Below are positions 56,502 to 64,000 of a stretch of DNA of 64,000 bases, piece after piece. Where the stretch lies: NCBI GenBank assembly GCA_016714785.1, contig JADKCC010000057.1:1-64000 (forward strand). The letters run 5' to 3'. The DNA is from Saprospiraceae bacterium (GTDB taxonomy: Bacteria; Bacteroidota; Bacteroidia; Chitinophagales; Saprospiraceae). A program made the position numbers and the translations under genes. Position 1 is the stretch's first letter. The number at the start of each line of letters is the position of its first letter. The notes under the pieces are model-generated. The model searched no databases, had not been told where the DNA came from, and saw only the letters and a program-made list of their open reading frames with translations.

Positions 56502-56649
56502 TTTTTGAATTTTAATAATATGCCGAAAATCCGACACACAATTATAACAATAAATGATTAAAAAAATTCATTCTAATATTAGTTTTTTAATGAAAATAAA
56601 AATTCGGAATGGTATTTGCATTATCAAATTATAATAAATAATTATATGT

Positions 56650-57798
56650 ATGTTGTTTAGATTACAGGCTAATATATTGATTTTGTTTGCATCACTTTGC
56701 TTTACTCAAAATAGCTATGCAAACAAAAAATTAACAGAAAATTATATTTCTTCCTTCAAGCATATTGCCGTTTTGGAAATGAAACGAACTGGAATACCTG
56801 CAAGTATCAAGTTAGCCCAAGGTATTCTTGAGTCTGACCTTGGACGAAGTCCACTTGCTTTTGAGGCCAACAACCACTTTGGCATCAAATGCGGCAGGGA
56901 TTGGTCAGGTGATGTCTATCATAAATTGGATGATGATACAGATAGTACTGGTACGCTCATTGAAAGTTGTTTCAGGGCATTTTCAACCGCTGATGAATCA
57001 TATATAGCACATTCTGAATTTCTAACAAATCCATCAAAATCATCAAGATATGGGTTCCTTTTTGATTTGGGCTCTAATGATTATGTAGGATGGGCTAATG
57101 GTTTAAAATTTGCAGGCTATGCGACCGATCCATCGTATCCTTCCAAACTGATAAAAATCATAGAACAAAACAAACTTTACCAATATGATGAAATGATCTT
57201 ACCCAAAAGAAACGAATACACATCTGTGAATACATCTAAATCCAAGGAGCTTGACTCCAAAAGGATAGAGCCACAAATAGTCAAGGCGGAACAAAATACA
57301 AATAAGTCTTCTAAAAAGGAAAAAGGATCGAATCCAGAAAAGTCAAAATATGAAGTCCAACCCACAGTTAAGTCTAAAATTAATAAAATCAATGATTTGT
57401 CTGTAGTGTATGCTTCAGGAAATGAGTCAGTCAAAGATATAGCAAGAAAAATCGGTATAGATGTTTTTGAAATATTAGAATACAATGAAGAATTGAAAAG
57501 TCAAGATTATATTCCTACAAGTAATGAGATCGTGTATCTGGAACGAAAGAAAAAGAATATCAATGAAGATGGGCCTTCCTCTCATATTGTGAATGAAGGT
57601 GAGACCATGTACATTATATCTCAAAGATATGGTATAAGGTTGTCTTCATTATTGGCAAAAAACAATTTAGACTCGGATGCTATTCCTCTTAAAGGAGAAA
57701 CCGTGAGTCTCGTAGCTTATATTAGTAAAAAAGAAACTCCCAAATTTAAGATGGTTGAAAAATTTGATTCTTTTGTAGATTTAGGAGGTTTAAAATAA
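56650..57798 (+). CDS. Secreted glucosaminidase (GH73) with LysM domains
   Basis: 382 residues. A signal peptide (ANILILFASLCFTQNSYA) is followed by a mannosyl-glycoprotein endo-beta-N-acetylglucosaminidase-type domain (about 30-180: PASIKLAQGILESDLGRSPL with the catalytic Glu, ANNHFGIKCGRDWSGD, YGFLFDLGSNDYVGWANGLK). A charged linker and two LysM modules follow (about 250-300 and 312-360: HIVNEGETMYIISQRYGIRL), which bind peptidoglycan. It should trim the cell wall in growth or division. Its stop overlaps the rluF start by one base. Confidence 0.9.
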   Translation: MLFRLQANILILFASLCFTQNSYANKKLTENYISSFKHIAVLEMKRTGIPASIKLAQGILESDLGRSPLAFEANNHFGIKCGRDWSGDVYHKLDDDTDSTGTLIESCFRAFSTADESYIAHSEFLTNPSKSSRYGFLFDLGSNDYVGWANGLKFAGYATDPSYPSKLIKIIEQNKLYQYDEMILPKRNEYTSVNTSKSKELDSKRIEPQIVKAEQNTNKSSKKEKGSNPEKSKYEVQPTVKSKINKINDLSVVYASGNESVKDIARKIGIDVFEILEYNEELKSQDYIPTSNEIVYLERKKKNINEDGPSSHIVNEGETMYIISQRYGIRLSSLLAKNNLDSDAIPLKGETVSLVAYISKKETPKFKMVEKFDSFVDLGGLK

Positions 57799-58514
57799 TG
57801 GAACAGGAACACATCAGTTTAAATAAATATATAAGCGATACAGGTCTTTGCTCACGCAGAGAAGCAGACAAGCTAATCGAAGCAGGAAGAGTACTGATCA
57901 ATGATTTGGTTGCTCGAAAAGGCAACAGAGTCAATCCTAATGATAAAGTATATTTAGATGGAGCCTTATTAACTAAAAAAGTAACGCCCATATATATAGC
58001 ACTTCATAAACCAGTAGGTGTAGTATGTACTACCGACCAGCGAGAACCAGATAATATTATTGATTATCTTGGATACAAAGAGCGTATATTTCCTATAGGA
58101 AGACTTGATAAGATGTCACAGGGCTTGATATTATTGACCAACGATGGAGATATTGTTAATAAAATACTTCGTGCTGGAACTTTTCATGAAAAGGAATATA
58201 TAGTCACTGTCAATAAAGCTATAGATACTGCTTTTATAAAGACAATGGCAGCAGGTGTGCCCATCTTAGAAACAGTGACAAGGCCTTGTAAAGTTAAAAA
58301 GGTAGATGATTATAAATTCAATATTGTACTCACACAGGGCTTAAATAGGCAAATACGACGTATGTGCGAATACTTAGGGTATCATGTCACATCATTGACA
58401 AGAACAAGAATCATGGATATTACCTTAGAAGGGATTGACTATAACACCTGGCGATATCTCACTGAGTCAGAGATTACTTGGCTAATGGAGATGGTCAAGG
58501 ATTCGAGGAAGTGA
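57798..58514 (+). CDS. rluF: 23S rRNA pseudouridine synthase (RluF type)
   Basis: 238 residues: an S4 RNA-binding domain (LNKYISDTGLCSRREADKLI) and an RsuA-family catalytic domain with the Asp in FPIGRLDKMSQGLILLTNDG and TQGLNRQIRRMCEYLGYHVT. The wording GVPILETVTRPCKV and HEKEYIVTV point to RluF, which modifies U2604 (E. coli numbering) of 23S rRNA, rather than RsuA or RluB. Translationally coupled to the glucosaminidase gene; no functional tie is evident. Confidence 0.9.
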   Translation: MEQEHISLNKYISDTGLCSRREADKLIEAGRVLINDLVARKGNRVNPNDKVYLDGALLTKKVTPIYIALHKPVGVVCTTDQREPDNIIDYLGYKERIFPIGRLDKMSQGLILLTNDGDIVNKILRAGTFHEKEYIVTVNKAIDTAFIKTMAAGVPILETVTRPCKVKKVDDYKFNIVLTQGLNRQIRRMCEYLGYHVTSLTRTRIMDITLEGIDYNTWRYLTESEITWLMEMVKDSRK

Positions 58515-58529
58515 CCTAAAAAGCTTGTA

Positions 58530-58973
58530 CTAAATAATGATCTCTTCTTCTTGATAGTACGTCTTTTCCCCTCGTTTCCAGTCAATTTTAAGCTTCCATC
58601 TACCAGGTTTGATTTTATCTACCTTAAGCTTATACACTGCTTCTTTGCCAAGATTAAAATCATATTTTACGTCAGAATACTCAGAATAAGGATTATAGAG
58701 TAAAACTTGACCAGAAGTAGTAGAAATGGAATCTATAGGAAAAATTATCACTACATCTTTTGATGCAATAATGTATTCTACTTTTACTTTGACAGCAAGA
58801 TCTGAGGTGTTTTGTTTTTTATCATAATGGCTTTGATAGTTGATATCTTCTTCATAATAATTTTCGACAACCAAGCTATCATGCACCTTTGTTGATTGGT
58901 ACACTATGAAAATAAGTGTTCCGACAAATAAAATAAAGAATATGGTAAGGCCAGTTGCCCAATTAAATTTCAT
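58530..58973 (-). CDS. fixH: FixH family protein
   Basis: 147 residues: one N-terminal membrane helix (GLTIFFILFVGTLIFIVY), the motif YYEEDINYQSHYDKKQNT characteristic of FixH, and a beta-rich periplasmic domain ending GRWKLKIDWKRGEKTYYQEE. FixH helps assemble cbb3-type oxidase together with CcoG/FixI. Downstream of ccoG on the same strand, but a possible terminator lies between them. Confidence 0.88.
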   Translation of the reverse strand: MKFNWATGLTIFFILFVGTLIFIVYQSTKVHDSLVVENYYEEDINYQSHYDKKQNTSDLAVKVKVEYIIASKDVVIIFPIDSISTTSGQVLLYNPYSEYSDVKYDFNLGKEAVYKLKVDKIKPGRWKLKIDWKRGEKTYYQEEEIII

Positions 58974-59073
58974 CTGTTTATTTTAAAAATTCCCACTAAA
59001 ATAATCATCCCAGTTTGTGTACCACAAAGATGGACTCATGATCATTTCATTTAATTTGTTAATGTTTTTAGTT

Positions 59074-59125
59074 AAAAAGCCTCCCGATCATCAGCCTTAT
59101 GGCAAACTAACAATCAGAAGGCTTT
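59074..59125 (-). terminator. Possible terminator or attenuator between ccoG and fixH
   Basis: AAAGCCT (59076-59082) pairs with AGGCTTT (59119-59125); an inner AGCCTT at 59093-59098 can pair with the same arm, giving two exclusive folds. A T-run follows on the - strand. Modest stem, so only possible. Confidence 0.45.
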
Positions 59126-59149
59126 ACTTGTTCTTAAAGCTAAAACTTA

Positions 59150-60619
59150 CTATTTTATTGGCCCAAAGAAAGTTGTCTTGACTTTTGTGATCAACTTACC
59201 TTCTGAATAGACACCAATTACGATCTTGTTCTTTCCGCTTTCGAGCTTATCTTTCGGTATTTTGATGAAAATTGCACCTTCCGCTTTACTATTTTTACCA
59301 ACCGCAGGTTTATTACCTCCAATTATTTCAAAAGTTCCAGCTTCAGGATCCAACATTTTGAATTCAACATTTAATGAATCGGCTGTTTTATTGATCATCT
59401 GAAAATTGTACAAATTACTTATTTTGCCATCTGCTTGTTCCTGCGCCAATAGCCCACCTGTTCTTAAAAATAGCACTTCTACATCTGATCTTAGGGAAAA
59501 CAAAATTACTTCCACTGCTATCAAAATAAATAGAACTGCAGAATAAGCAATGGTTCTAGGTGTAAAAAATTTGTGTTCCCCCTTTTCTATACCATCTATA
59601 CTATCTAACCTTATGAGGCCCTTTGGTCTTTCTACTTTTTCCATGACTTCATCGCAAGCATCCATACATGCCGTACAGTTGACACACTCAAGCTGAGTGC
59701 CATTCCTAATATCTATCCCAGTAGGACAAACATGGATGCACAATTTACAATCGATACAGTCACCAAGTTTATTTTGGACTGATGCAAAATAGTCTTCTGC
59801 AACATCAGTTGTCGCAGCTAAAGGTTGCGCTATAGCTTTATTTTTTTGCATCTTCCCTCTTGGCTCACCACGCACAAAATCATACGCCACCACTAGCGAT
59901 TTATTATCTAGCATCACACCTTGAAGTCGTCCATAAGGACATATTGTGGTACATACTTGCTCACGTAATCTTGCGAAAACAACATAAAATACAAACGAAA
60001 ATATGATCATAGCAGCAAATCCACCTGCATGCAAAGCAATCGGTTCTTGTATAATCTTTACCACTTCGTCTAGACCTATGATATAAGCAAGAAATGTATT
60101 GGCAATGAGCACCGCAATAGCAAAGAAAATAATGTGTTTACTAACTCTTTTTATGATCTTATCTGTTGTCCATGGAGCAGCTTCCAATTTTTTTTGAGCA
60201 TTGTAGTCTCCATCTATTGCGTATTCAATCCGTCGATATACCAATTCCATAAAAATGGTCTGCGGACATATCCATCCACAAAATAAACGACCAAATACTA
60301 CTGTAAAAAGTATAATAAAAACTAAAAAAATCAACATGCCTATGGCGAACAAGTAAAAATCTTGTGGCCCAAAGTGCATTCCAAACAATATAAAATTTCT
60401 TTCGAGAATATTTATTAAAACAAAAGGTTCGCCATTGACCTTAATAAAGGGAAGGCCAAAGAGAATTATAAAATAAAGATAAGATAACCATATACGGTAA
60501 TTTGTAAATTTTCCAGTTGGTTTTTTGGGATATACCCAGATACGTTTACCACTTTTATCAACTGTAGAAATCTTATCTCTAAACTGCTCGTCACCTGGAA
60601 TATTTTGAATTGAAGACAT
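59150..60619 (-). CDS. ccoG: Cytochrome c oxidase accessory protein CcoG
   Basis: 489 residues. Several membrane helices, polyferredoxin Cys motifs (FCGWICPQTIFMELVYRRIE; CTTICPYGRLQGVMLDNKSL; DCIDCKLCIHVCPTGIDIRN; CVNCTACMDACDEVM) and a C-terminal Ig-like periplasmic domain. CcoG is a membrane Fe-S protein that reduces copper for the CuB site of cbb3 oxidase. It follows the ccoNO-ccoQ-ccoP run after a terminator, with an inverted repeat in its promoter region, so it is probably a separate transcript. Confidence 0.95.
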   Translation of the reverse strand: MSSIQNIPGDEQFRDKISTVDKSGKRIWVYPKKPTGKFTNYRIWLSYLYFIILFGLPFIKVNGEPFVLINILERNFILFGMHFGPQDFYLFAIGMLIFLVFIILFTVVFGRLFCGWICPQTIFMELVYRRIEYAIDGDYNAQKKLEAAPWTTDKIIKRVSKHIIFFAIAVLIANTFLAYIIGLDEVVKIIQEPIALHAGGFAAMIIFSFVFYVVFARLREQVCTTICPYGRLQGVMLDNKSLVVAYDFVRGEPRGKMQKNKAIAQPLAATTDVAEDYFASVQNKLGDCIDCKLCIHVCPTGIDIRNGTQLECVNCTACMDACDEVMEKVERPKGLIRLDSIDGIEKGEHKFFTPRTIAYSAVLFILIAVEVILFSLRSDVEVLFLRTGGLLAQEQADGKISNLYNFQMINKTADSLNVEFKMLDPEAGTFEIIGGNKPAVGKNSKAEGAIFIKIPKDKLESGKNKIVIGVYSEGKLITKVKTTFFGPIK

Positions 60620-60658
60620 TTTTTGATAAATTTTAATACAAAATTAAATCAATTTTTA

Positions 60659-60684
60659 ATGATACTGTGTAACTATAGTATCAT
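60659..60684. promoter_or_regulatory. Perfect 8-base inverted repeat upstream of ccoG
   Basis: ATGATACT (60659-60666) and AGTATCAT (60677-60684) with a ten-base spacer, 40 bases ahead of the ccoG start. Symmetry and spacing fit a dimeric regulator site; the half-site shares only ATGAT with the usual FNR/CRP box, so the regulator is unknown. Confidence 0.4.
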
Positions 60685-60701
60685 AGATTGAAATGTGCTA
60701 G

Positions 60702-60743
60702 AAAAAAGAAGGCAGGAACCAATGCTTTAAATGCTTCCTGCCT
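60702..60743 (-). terminator. Rho-independent terminator after ccoP
   Basis: AGGCAGGAA (60710-60718) and TTCCTGCCT (60735-60743), nine-base stem, with a T-rich run on the - strand, 26 bases past the ccoP stop. Confidence 0.85.
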
Positions 60744-60768
60744 CCAATATTTTAATTGTAAAAGAATC

Positions 60769-61761
60769 TTACTTCTTAGTATCCGAAGCTGCTGGTGCAC
60801 TTAAACTATCAACAGCAGGTGCTGCAGTTCCTACTTCTGTACTATCTTTGGTCGCTCCCGCGCTAGTTGGTTCATACAATTCGCCTTGTGGTGCTTTCGC
60901 ATTTGGTGGATTTGTACCCTGTAATGTCAATATGTAACTGGCTACTTTCTGCATAGCTGCTGGCCGAAGCTGTGTCTTCCAAGAGATCATACCCTTTTCA
61001 GGAACACCATACTTGATGGTAGTAAATATATCATTAATGCTGCCACCATGTAACCAATATTTGTCGGTAAAATTAGGACCAACGGTTCCTTCACCATTAG
61101 CTCCATGACAAACCAAACAATTGGCTGTATATATTTCTTTACCTTCTGCAATATCAGCTTCTGCCAAAAGAACAGTCACTGTCTTCTCATCAATTGCATC
61201 TGCCTGAGTAGCCAAAAATTTTGCTTTTTCAGCTTCACCCATTTCCATAGCAGCTATGTATTCCTGCTCTTGGTTAGGCCCTTTGTCCGATACATGATAA
61301 TACCAAATATAAACAGCTGCCCAGATAATTGTTCCATAGAACAACCAAACCCACCAAGGCGGCAAGGAATTGTCCAATTCTCTAATACCGTCGTAATCGT
61401 GTCCGAGGTCAATATCTGCTTCCTTGTCTTTAGGTACCAAATTCCAAGCTTTGTCAGAAATAGTACTCCAAAGTGAGCCAGTAGATGTTAAGTTGGCCTT
61501 TTCTAAGCCTTCTACTCCATATTTTTCTAGAAGTTTCATTTTCTGAACTTCTATCAATGCCCATATCAAACTTAAGCCAGCCATAATCACTCCGATAAGT
61601 ACCAATACGGCTAAAATCAAAAGGATATTGTTATAAGCTAAACTAAAAATATTTGGCTCGACGGGCTGTGTTACTGCGACTTCATCCTGCGCATAAATAC
61701 TGACAGCACCTACCAGAGTTGTTATATATATTATGATGGTTAAAAAGAGCTTCTTCATCAT
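60769..61761 (-). CDS. ccoP: cbb3-type cytochrome c oxidase, CcoP-like subunit
   Basis: 330 residues. A signal peptide (LFLTIIIYITTLVGAVSIYA), a helix (ILLILAVLVLIGVIMAGLSL), the CcoP N-terminal motif DYDGIRELDNSLPPWWVWLF with a second helix, and one cytochrome c domain with heme site CLVCHGANGEGTVGPNFTDK and the Met ligand probably in the EKGMISW stretch. Proteobacterial CcoP has two heme c domains; only one is seen here, as is common in Bacteroidota. It passes electrons to CcoO/CcoN. The tail is an Ala/Ser-rich low-complexity end. Confidence 0.93.
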   Translation of the reverse strand: MMKKLFLTIIIYITTLVGAVSIYAQDEVAVTQPVEPNIFSLAYNNILLILAVLVLIGVIMAGLSLIWALIEVQKMKLLEKYGVEGLEKANLTSTGSLWSTISDKAWNLVPKDKEADIDLGHDYDGIRELDNSLPPWWVWLFYGTIIWAAVYIWYYHVSDKGPNQEQEYIAAMEMGEAEKAKFLATQADAIDEKTVTVLLAEADIAEGKEIYTANCLVCHGANGEGTVGPNFTDKYWLHGGSINDIFTTIKYGVPEKGMISWKTQLRPAAMQKVASYILTLQGTNPPNAKAPQGELYEPTSAGATKDSTEVGTAAPAVDSLSAPAASDTKK

Positions 61762-61803
61762 TTTATTTTTATTTATTATTTAATTTAATATTATTGAAAT
61801 CGT

Positions 61804-61968
61804 TCAGGCATCATCATCCAAAGGAAGATTTTCCATTCTCTTAATGACAGGATTGTTTTTCCTAAAAGCTAAAACTGCACTGATCGTAAATATGGTCATA
61901 AAAGTGAGCAATGCAAAGATGGCCATCCAGTTGAAATTGCCTGCTCCTTCTAAAATATATTTTGCCAT
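61804..61968 (-). CDS. Small CcoQ-like oxidase subunit
   Basis: 54 residues: MAKYILEGAGNFNWMAIFAL, then a single membrane helix and the end AFRKNNPVIKRMENLPLDDD. Its place between ccoNO and ccoP, its length and single helix fit the CcoQ/FixQ-type subunit that stabilises the cbb3 complex; sequence alone is too short to prove it. It starts 24 bases after the ccoNO stop and ends 42 bases before the ccoP start. Confidence 0.7.
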   Translation of the reverse strand: MAKYILEGAGNFNWMAIFALLTFMTIFTISAVLAFRKNNPVIKRMENLPLDDDA

Positions 61969-61992
61969 GATTATTCTTTTTATGGTTATTGA

Positions 61993-64000
61993 TTATTTAG
62001 AAGGTTCTTTGATTTTAATATCAGTACCCAATCTTTGCAAATATGCAATTAGTGCCACAATCTCTTTGTTCTCTAGGTTTTCTTGAGTGATCTTGTCTTT
62101 AGCCAAACTTTCAGTTATCTTTTTAGCTTGTACCTTTAAGTCTTCAACTGCTTTATCCGCAAATCCATCAGGATATGGTGTGCCTAAAGATTGTAATACC
62201 TTAATTTTAGATGCAGTATAATTGGTATTCAGATCATTTTTATGCAACCATGGGTATGGAGGCATAATAGAACCCGGTGCCATAGAAGTTGGGTCCATCA
62301 TGTGATTGTAATGCCAGCTGTCAGGGTATTTTGCTCCAACTCTATGTAAATCTGGACCTGTACGTTTACTTCCCCACAAGAACGGTCTATCATAAATGAA
62401 TTCACCAGATTTGGAGTATTCACCATATCTTTCAGTTTCTGATCTAAACGGTCTTACCATCTGTGAGTGACAATTCACACAACCTTCTCTGATGTAAAGG
62501 TCACGTCCTTCTAGTTCTAGTGGTGTATAAGGTTTAACAGATGCAATCTTCGGCACATTATTATCGATCATCATCATTGGTATTATTTCTACCAATCCGC
62601 CTATCAACACTAAAACAGCACTCACTATCAACATTTGGATAGGTTTTCTTTCTATCCATTTGTGCCAATATTCATTATTGTGTGCTTCATAAGCTACCAA
62701 TGCTGGTGCTGAAGCTTCTTGGTTGGCTATGAGTTTACCACTTTGGATTGTCTTCACAAGGTTATAAATCATTACAATAACTCCACTAAAATAAATAGTA
62801 CCACCAATGGCTCTGATAATATACATTGGTAAGATCTGAGTAACTGTTTCGAGGAAGTTTCCATACTGAAGGAATCCGTCTGGTGTAAACTGTTTCCACA
62901 TCAAAGATTGTGTCCATCCAGCCCAATAAAGAGGAATAGCATAAAATAAAATACCTAAAGTTCCTATCCAGAAGTGGGTATTAGCCAATTTAATCGAATA
63001 CAACTTAGTACCAAATATACGTGGCAACAACCAGTATAACATACCAAATGTCAACATACCATTCCAACCTAAAGCTCCAATGTGCACGTGACCTACGGTC
63101 CAGTCAGTATAGTGAGTGATTGCATTCAATGATTTGACAGATAAAAGAGGACCCTCCAAAGTAGCCATACCATAGGCCGTAACAGCTACAACAAAAAACT
63201 TAAGAATAGGATCTGTTCTTACTTTGTCCCAAACACCTCTCAACGTCAATAGACCATTTAACATACCACCCCAAGACGGTGCGATCAACATAATGGAGAA
63301 TACTGTACCCAATGATTGGGCCCAGTCAGGCAATGATGTATATAATAAATGGTGAGGTCCAGCCCAAATATATATAAATATCAATGCCCAAAAGTGGATA
63401 ATTGATAATTTATATGAATACACAGGTCTATTGGCTGCTTTCGGCATAAAATAATACATCAATCCTAAATATGGTGTCGTAAGGAAAAATGCTACTGCAT
63501 TGTGACCATACCACCACTGAATCAAGGCATCTTGTACACCTGCAAAAGCATAAATACCATGACCCAAGCTTACAGGTATTTGTATATTATTGAATACGTG
63601 GAGCACAGTAACAGTAATCCAAGTAGCGATATAAAACCATATTGCCACATAAAGGTGTTGTTCTCTTCTTTTCAGAATAGTACCAAACATGTTAATACCA
63701 AAAATGATCCAAACAACTGCAATTGCAAGGTCAATTGGCCAGATTAATTCTGCATATTCGTGACTACTTGTAAATCCTAATGGAAGAGTTACTGCTGCTG
63801 ATAATATAATCAATTGCCAGCCCCAAAAGTGAAGATTGGAGAGTAAATCACTGAACATCCTTGTTTTCAATAGGCGTTGCAATGAATAATAAACTCCTGT
63901 AAAGATACCATTACCTACGAATGCGAAAATTACCGCATTGGTATGCAAAGGTCTGATCCTTCCGTAAGTAGTCTCAGCTAAGCCGAGATTCATCACTGGA
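61993..64000 (-). CDS. ccoNO: Fused cbb3 oxidase subunits I and II (CcoN-CcoO), N-terminus outside the window
   Basis: At least 667 residues, open to the window edge. The first 440 are CcoN, the 12-helix catalytic subunit, with heme and CuB ligands in RPLHTNAVIF, WWYGHNAVAFFLT, AGPHHLLYTSLPDW and TDWTVGHVHIGALGWNG. A linker and a helix (MLIVSAVLVLIGGLVEIIPM) lead to CcoO with one heme c site EGCVNCHSQMVRPF and the end IVALIAYLQRLGTDIKI. In most bacteria these are two genes; the fusion is known from Bacteroidota. It reduces oxygen at low concentration and pumps protons. Confidence 0.95.
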   Translation of the reverse strand, partial: PVMNLGLAETTYGRIRPLHTNAVIFAFVGNGIFTGVYYSLQRLLKTRMFSDLLSNLHFWGWQLIILSAAVTLPLGFTSSHEYAELIWPIDLAIAVVWIIFGINMFGTILKRREQHLYVAIWFYIATWITVTVLHVFNNIQIPVSLGHGIYAFAGVQDALIQWWYGHNAVAFFLTTPYLGLMYYFMPKAANRPVYSYKLSIIHFWALIFIYIWAGPHHLLYTSLPDWAQSLGTVFSIMLIAPSWGGMLNGLLTLRGVWDKVRTDPILKFFVVAVTAYGMATLEGPLLSVKSLNAITHYTDWTVGHVHIGALGWNGMLTFGMLYWLLPRIFGTKLYSIKLANTHFWIGTLGILFYAIPLYWAGWTQSLMWKQFTPDGFLQYGNFLETVTQILPMYIIRAIGGTIYFSGVIVMIYNLVKTIQSGKLIANQEASAPALVAYEAHNNEYWHKWIERKPIQMLIVSAVLVLIGGLVEIIPMMMIDNNVPKIASVKPYTPLELEGRDLYIREGCVNCHSQMVRPFRSETERYGEYSKSGEFIYDRPFLWGSKRTGPDLHRVGAKYPDSWHYNHMMDPTSMAPGSIMPPYPWLHKNDLNTNYTASKIKVLQSLGTPYPDGFADKAVEDLKVQAKKITESLAKDKITQENLENKEIVALIAYLQRLGTDIKIKEPSK

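Overview
The window looks like a chromosomal segment of a low-GC Bacteroidota, most likely of the Saprospiraceae type. The reasons are: type IX secretion (T9SS) parts (PorQ, a PorE-like OmpA lipoprotein-type protein) next to a T9SS cargo with dockerin and C-terminal sorting domain; FecI/FecR regulation with STN/carboxypeptidase-like outer membrane proteins; an S46 dipeptidyl-peptidase; a fused CcoN-CcoO oxidase; and promoters of the Bacteroidota form (TTTG, about 19 bases, TAnnTTTG). No rRNA, CRISPR array, complete insertion sequence, prophage or origin was seen.

Layout. 1-4840: a run of broken genes on the + strand (TonB-dependent receptor C-terminus, DUF2807 lipoprotein, ECF sigma factor, FecR anti-sigma factor, STN/carboxypeptidase-regulatory/surface-repeat barrel), mostly interrupted at homopolymers. 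4840-6270: gene-poor, with scraps. 6271-11197 (- strand): porQ with a MORN-type lipoprotein, a PpiD-like foldase broken by two C insertions, a TonB-like protein. 11720-21575: a 1441-residue T9SS cargo, polA, a thioredoxin-like protein, and a PorE-like protein. 21576-24182: a repeat-rich, gene-poor island (GC-rich degenerate repeats, a TPR-gene remnant, AG-rich repeats, paired palindromes, four ~105-base tandem copies). 24183-26045: an accessory trio of unknown role (322-residue family, sigma region 2 only, acidic DUF3761 protein). 26153-28186: hutI behind a thioredoxin-SPOR fusion. 28518-33903: fabH, efp, accB, accC, MsbA-like ABC exporter (fatty acid and envelope supply). 34027-38161: S46 peptidase, GH113-like hydrolase and a frameshifted panC. 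38166-45223: outer membrane protein, acyl-CoA dehydrogenase with SCP2 protein, LPS-type glycosyltransferase with cysQ, lipoprotein, mevalonate-kinase-like GHMP kinase, and carotenoid hydroxylase crtZ. 45529-48844: unknown helical protein and a TonB-dependent-type outer membrane protein. 48845-49632: another repeat patch. 49633-58514: nadE, O-antigen ligase-like protein, pheS, EamA permease, alpha/beta hydrolase, tRNA-Gln, DUF937 gene (frameshifted), glucosaminidase-LysM protein, rluF. 58530-64000 (- strand): fixH, ccoG, ccoP, small ccoQ-like subunit, and ccoNO running off the window edge: a cbb3-type oxidase locus for microaerobic respiration.

No large undescribed system is certain here. The best candidates for something new are the 24.2-26.0 kb trio beside the repeat island, the thioredoxin-SPOR fusion, and the sigma/anti-sigma unit whose partner is an STN-linked surface-repeat barrel. 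Several conserved genes carry single-base indels, many at short homopolymers, so part of the apparent gene decay may be sequence error.
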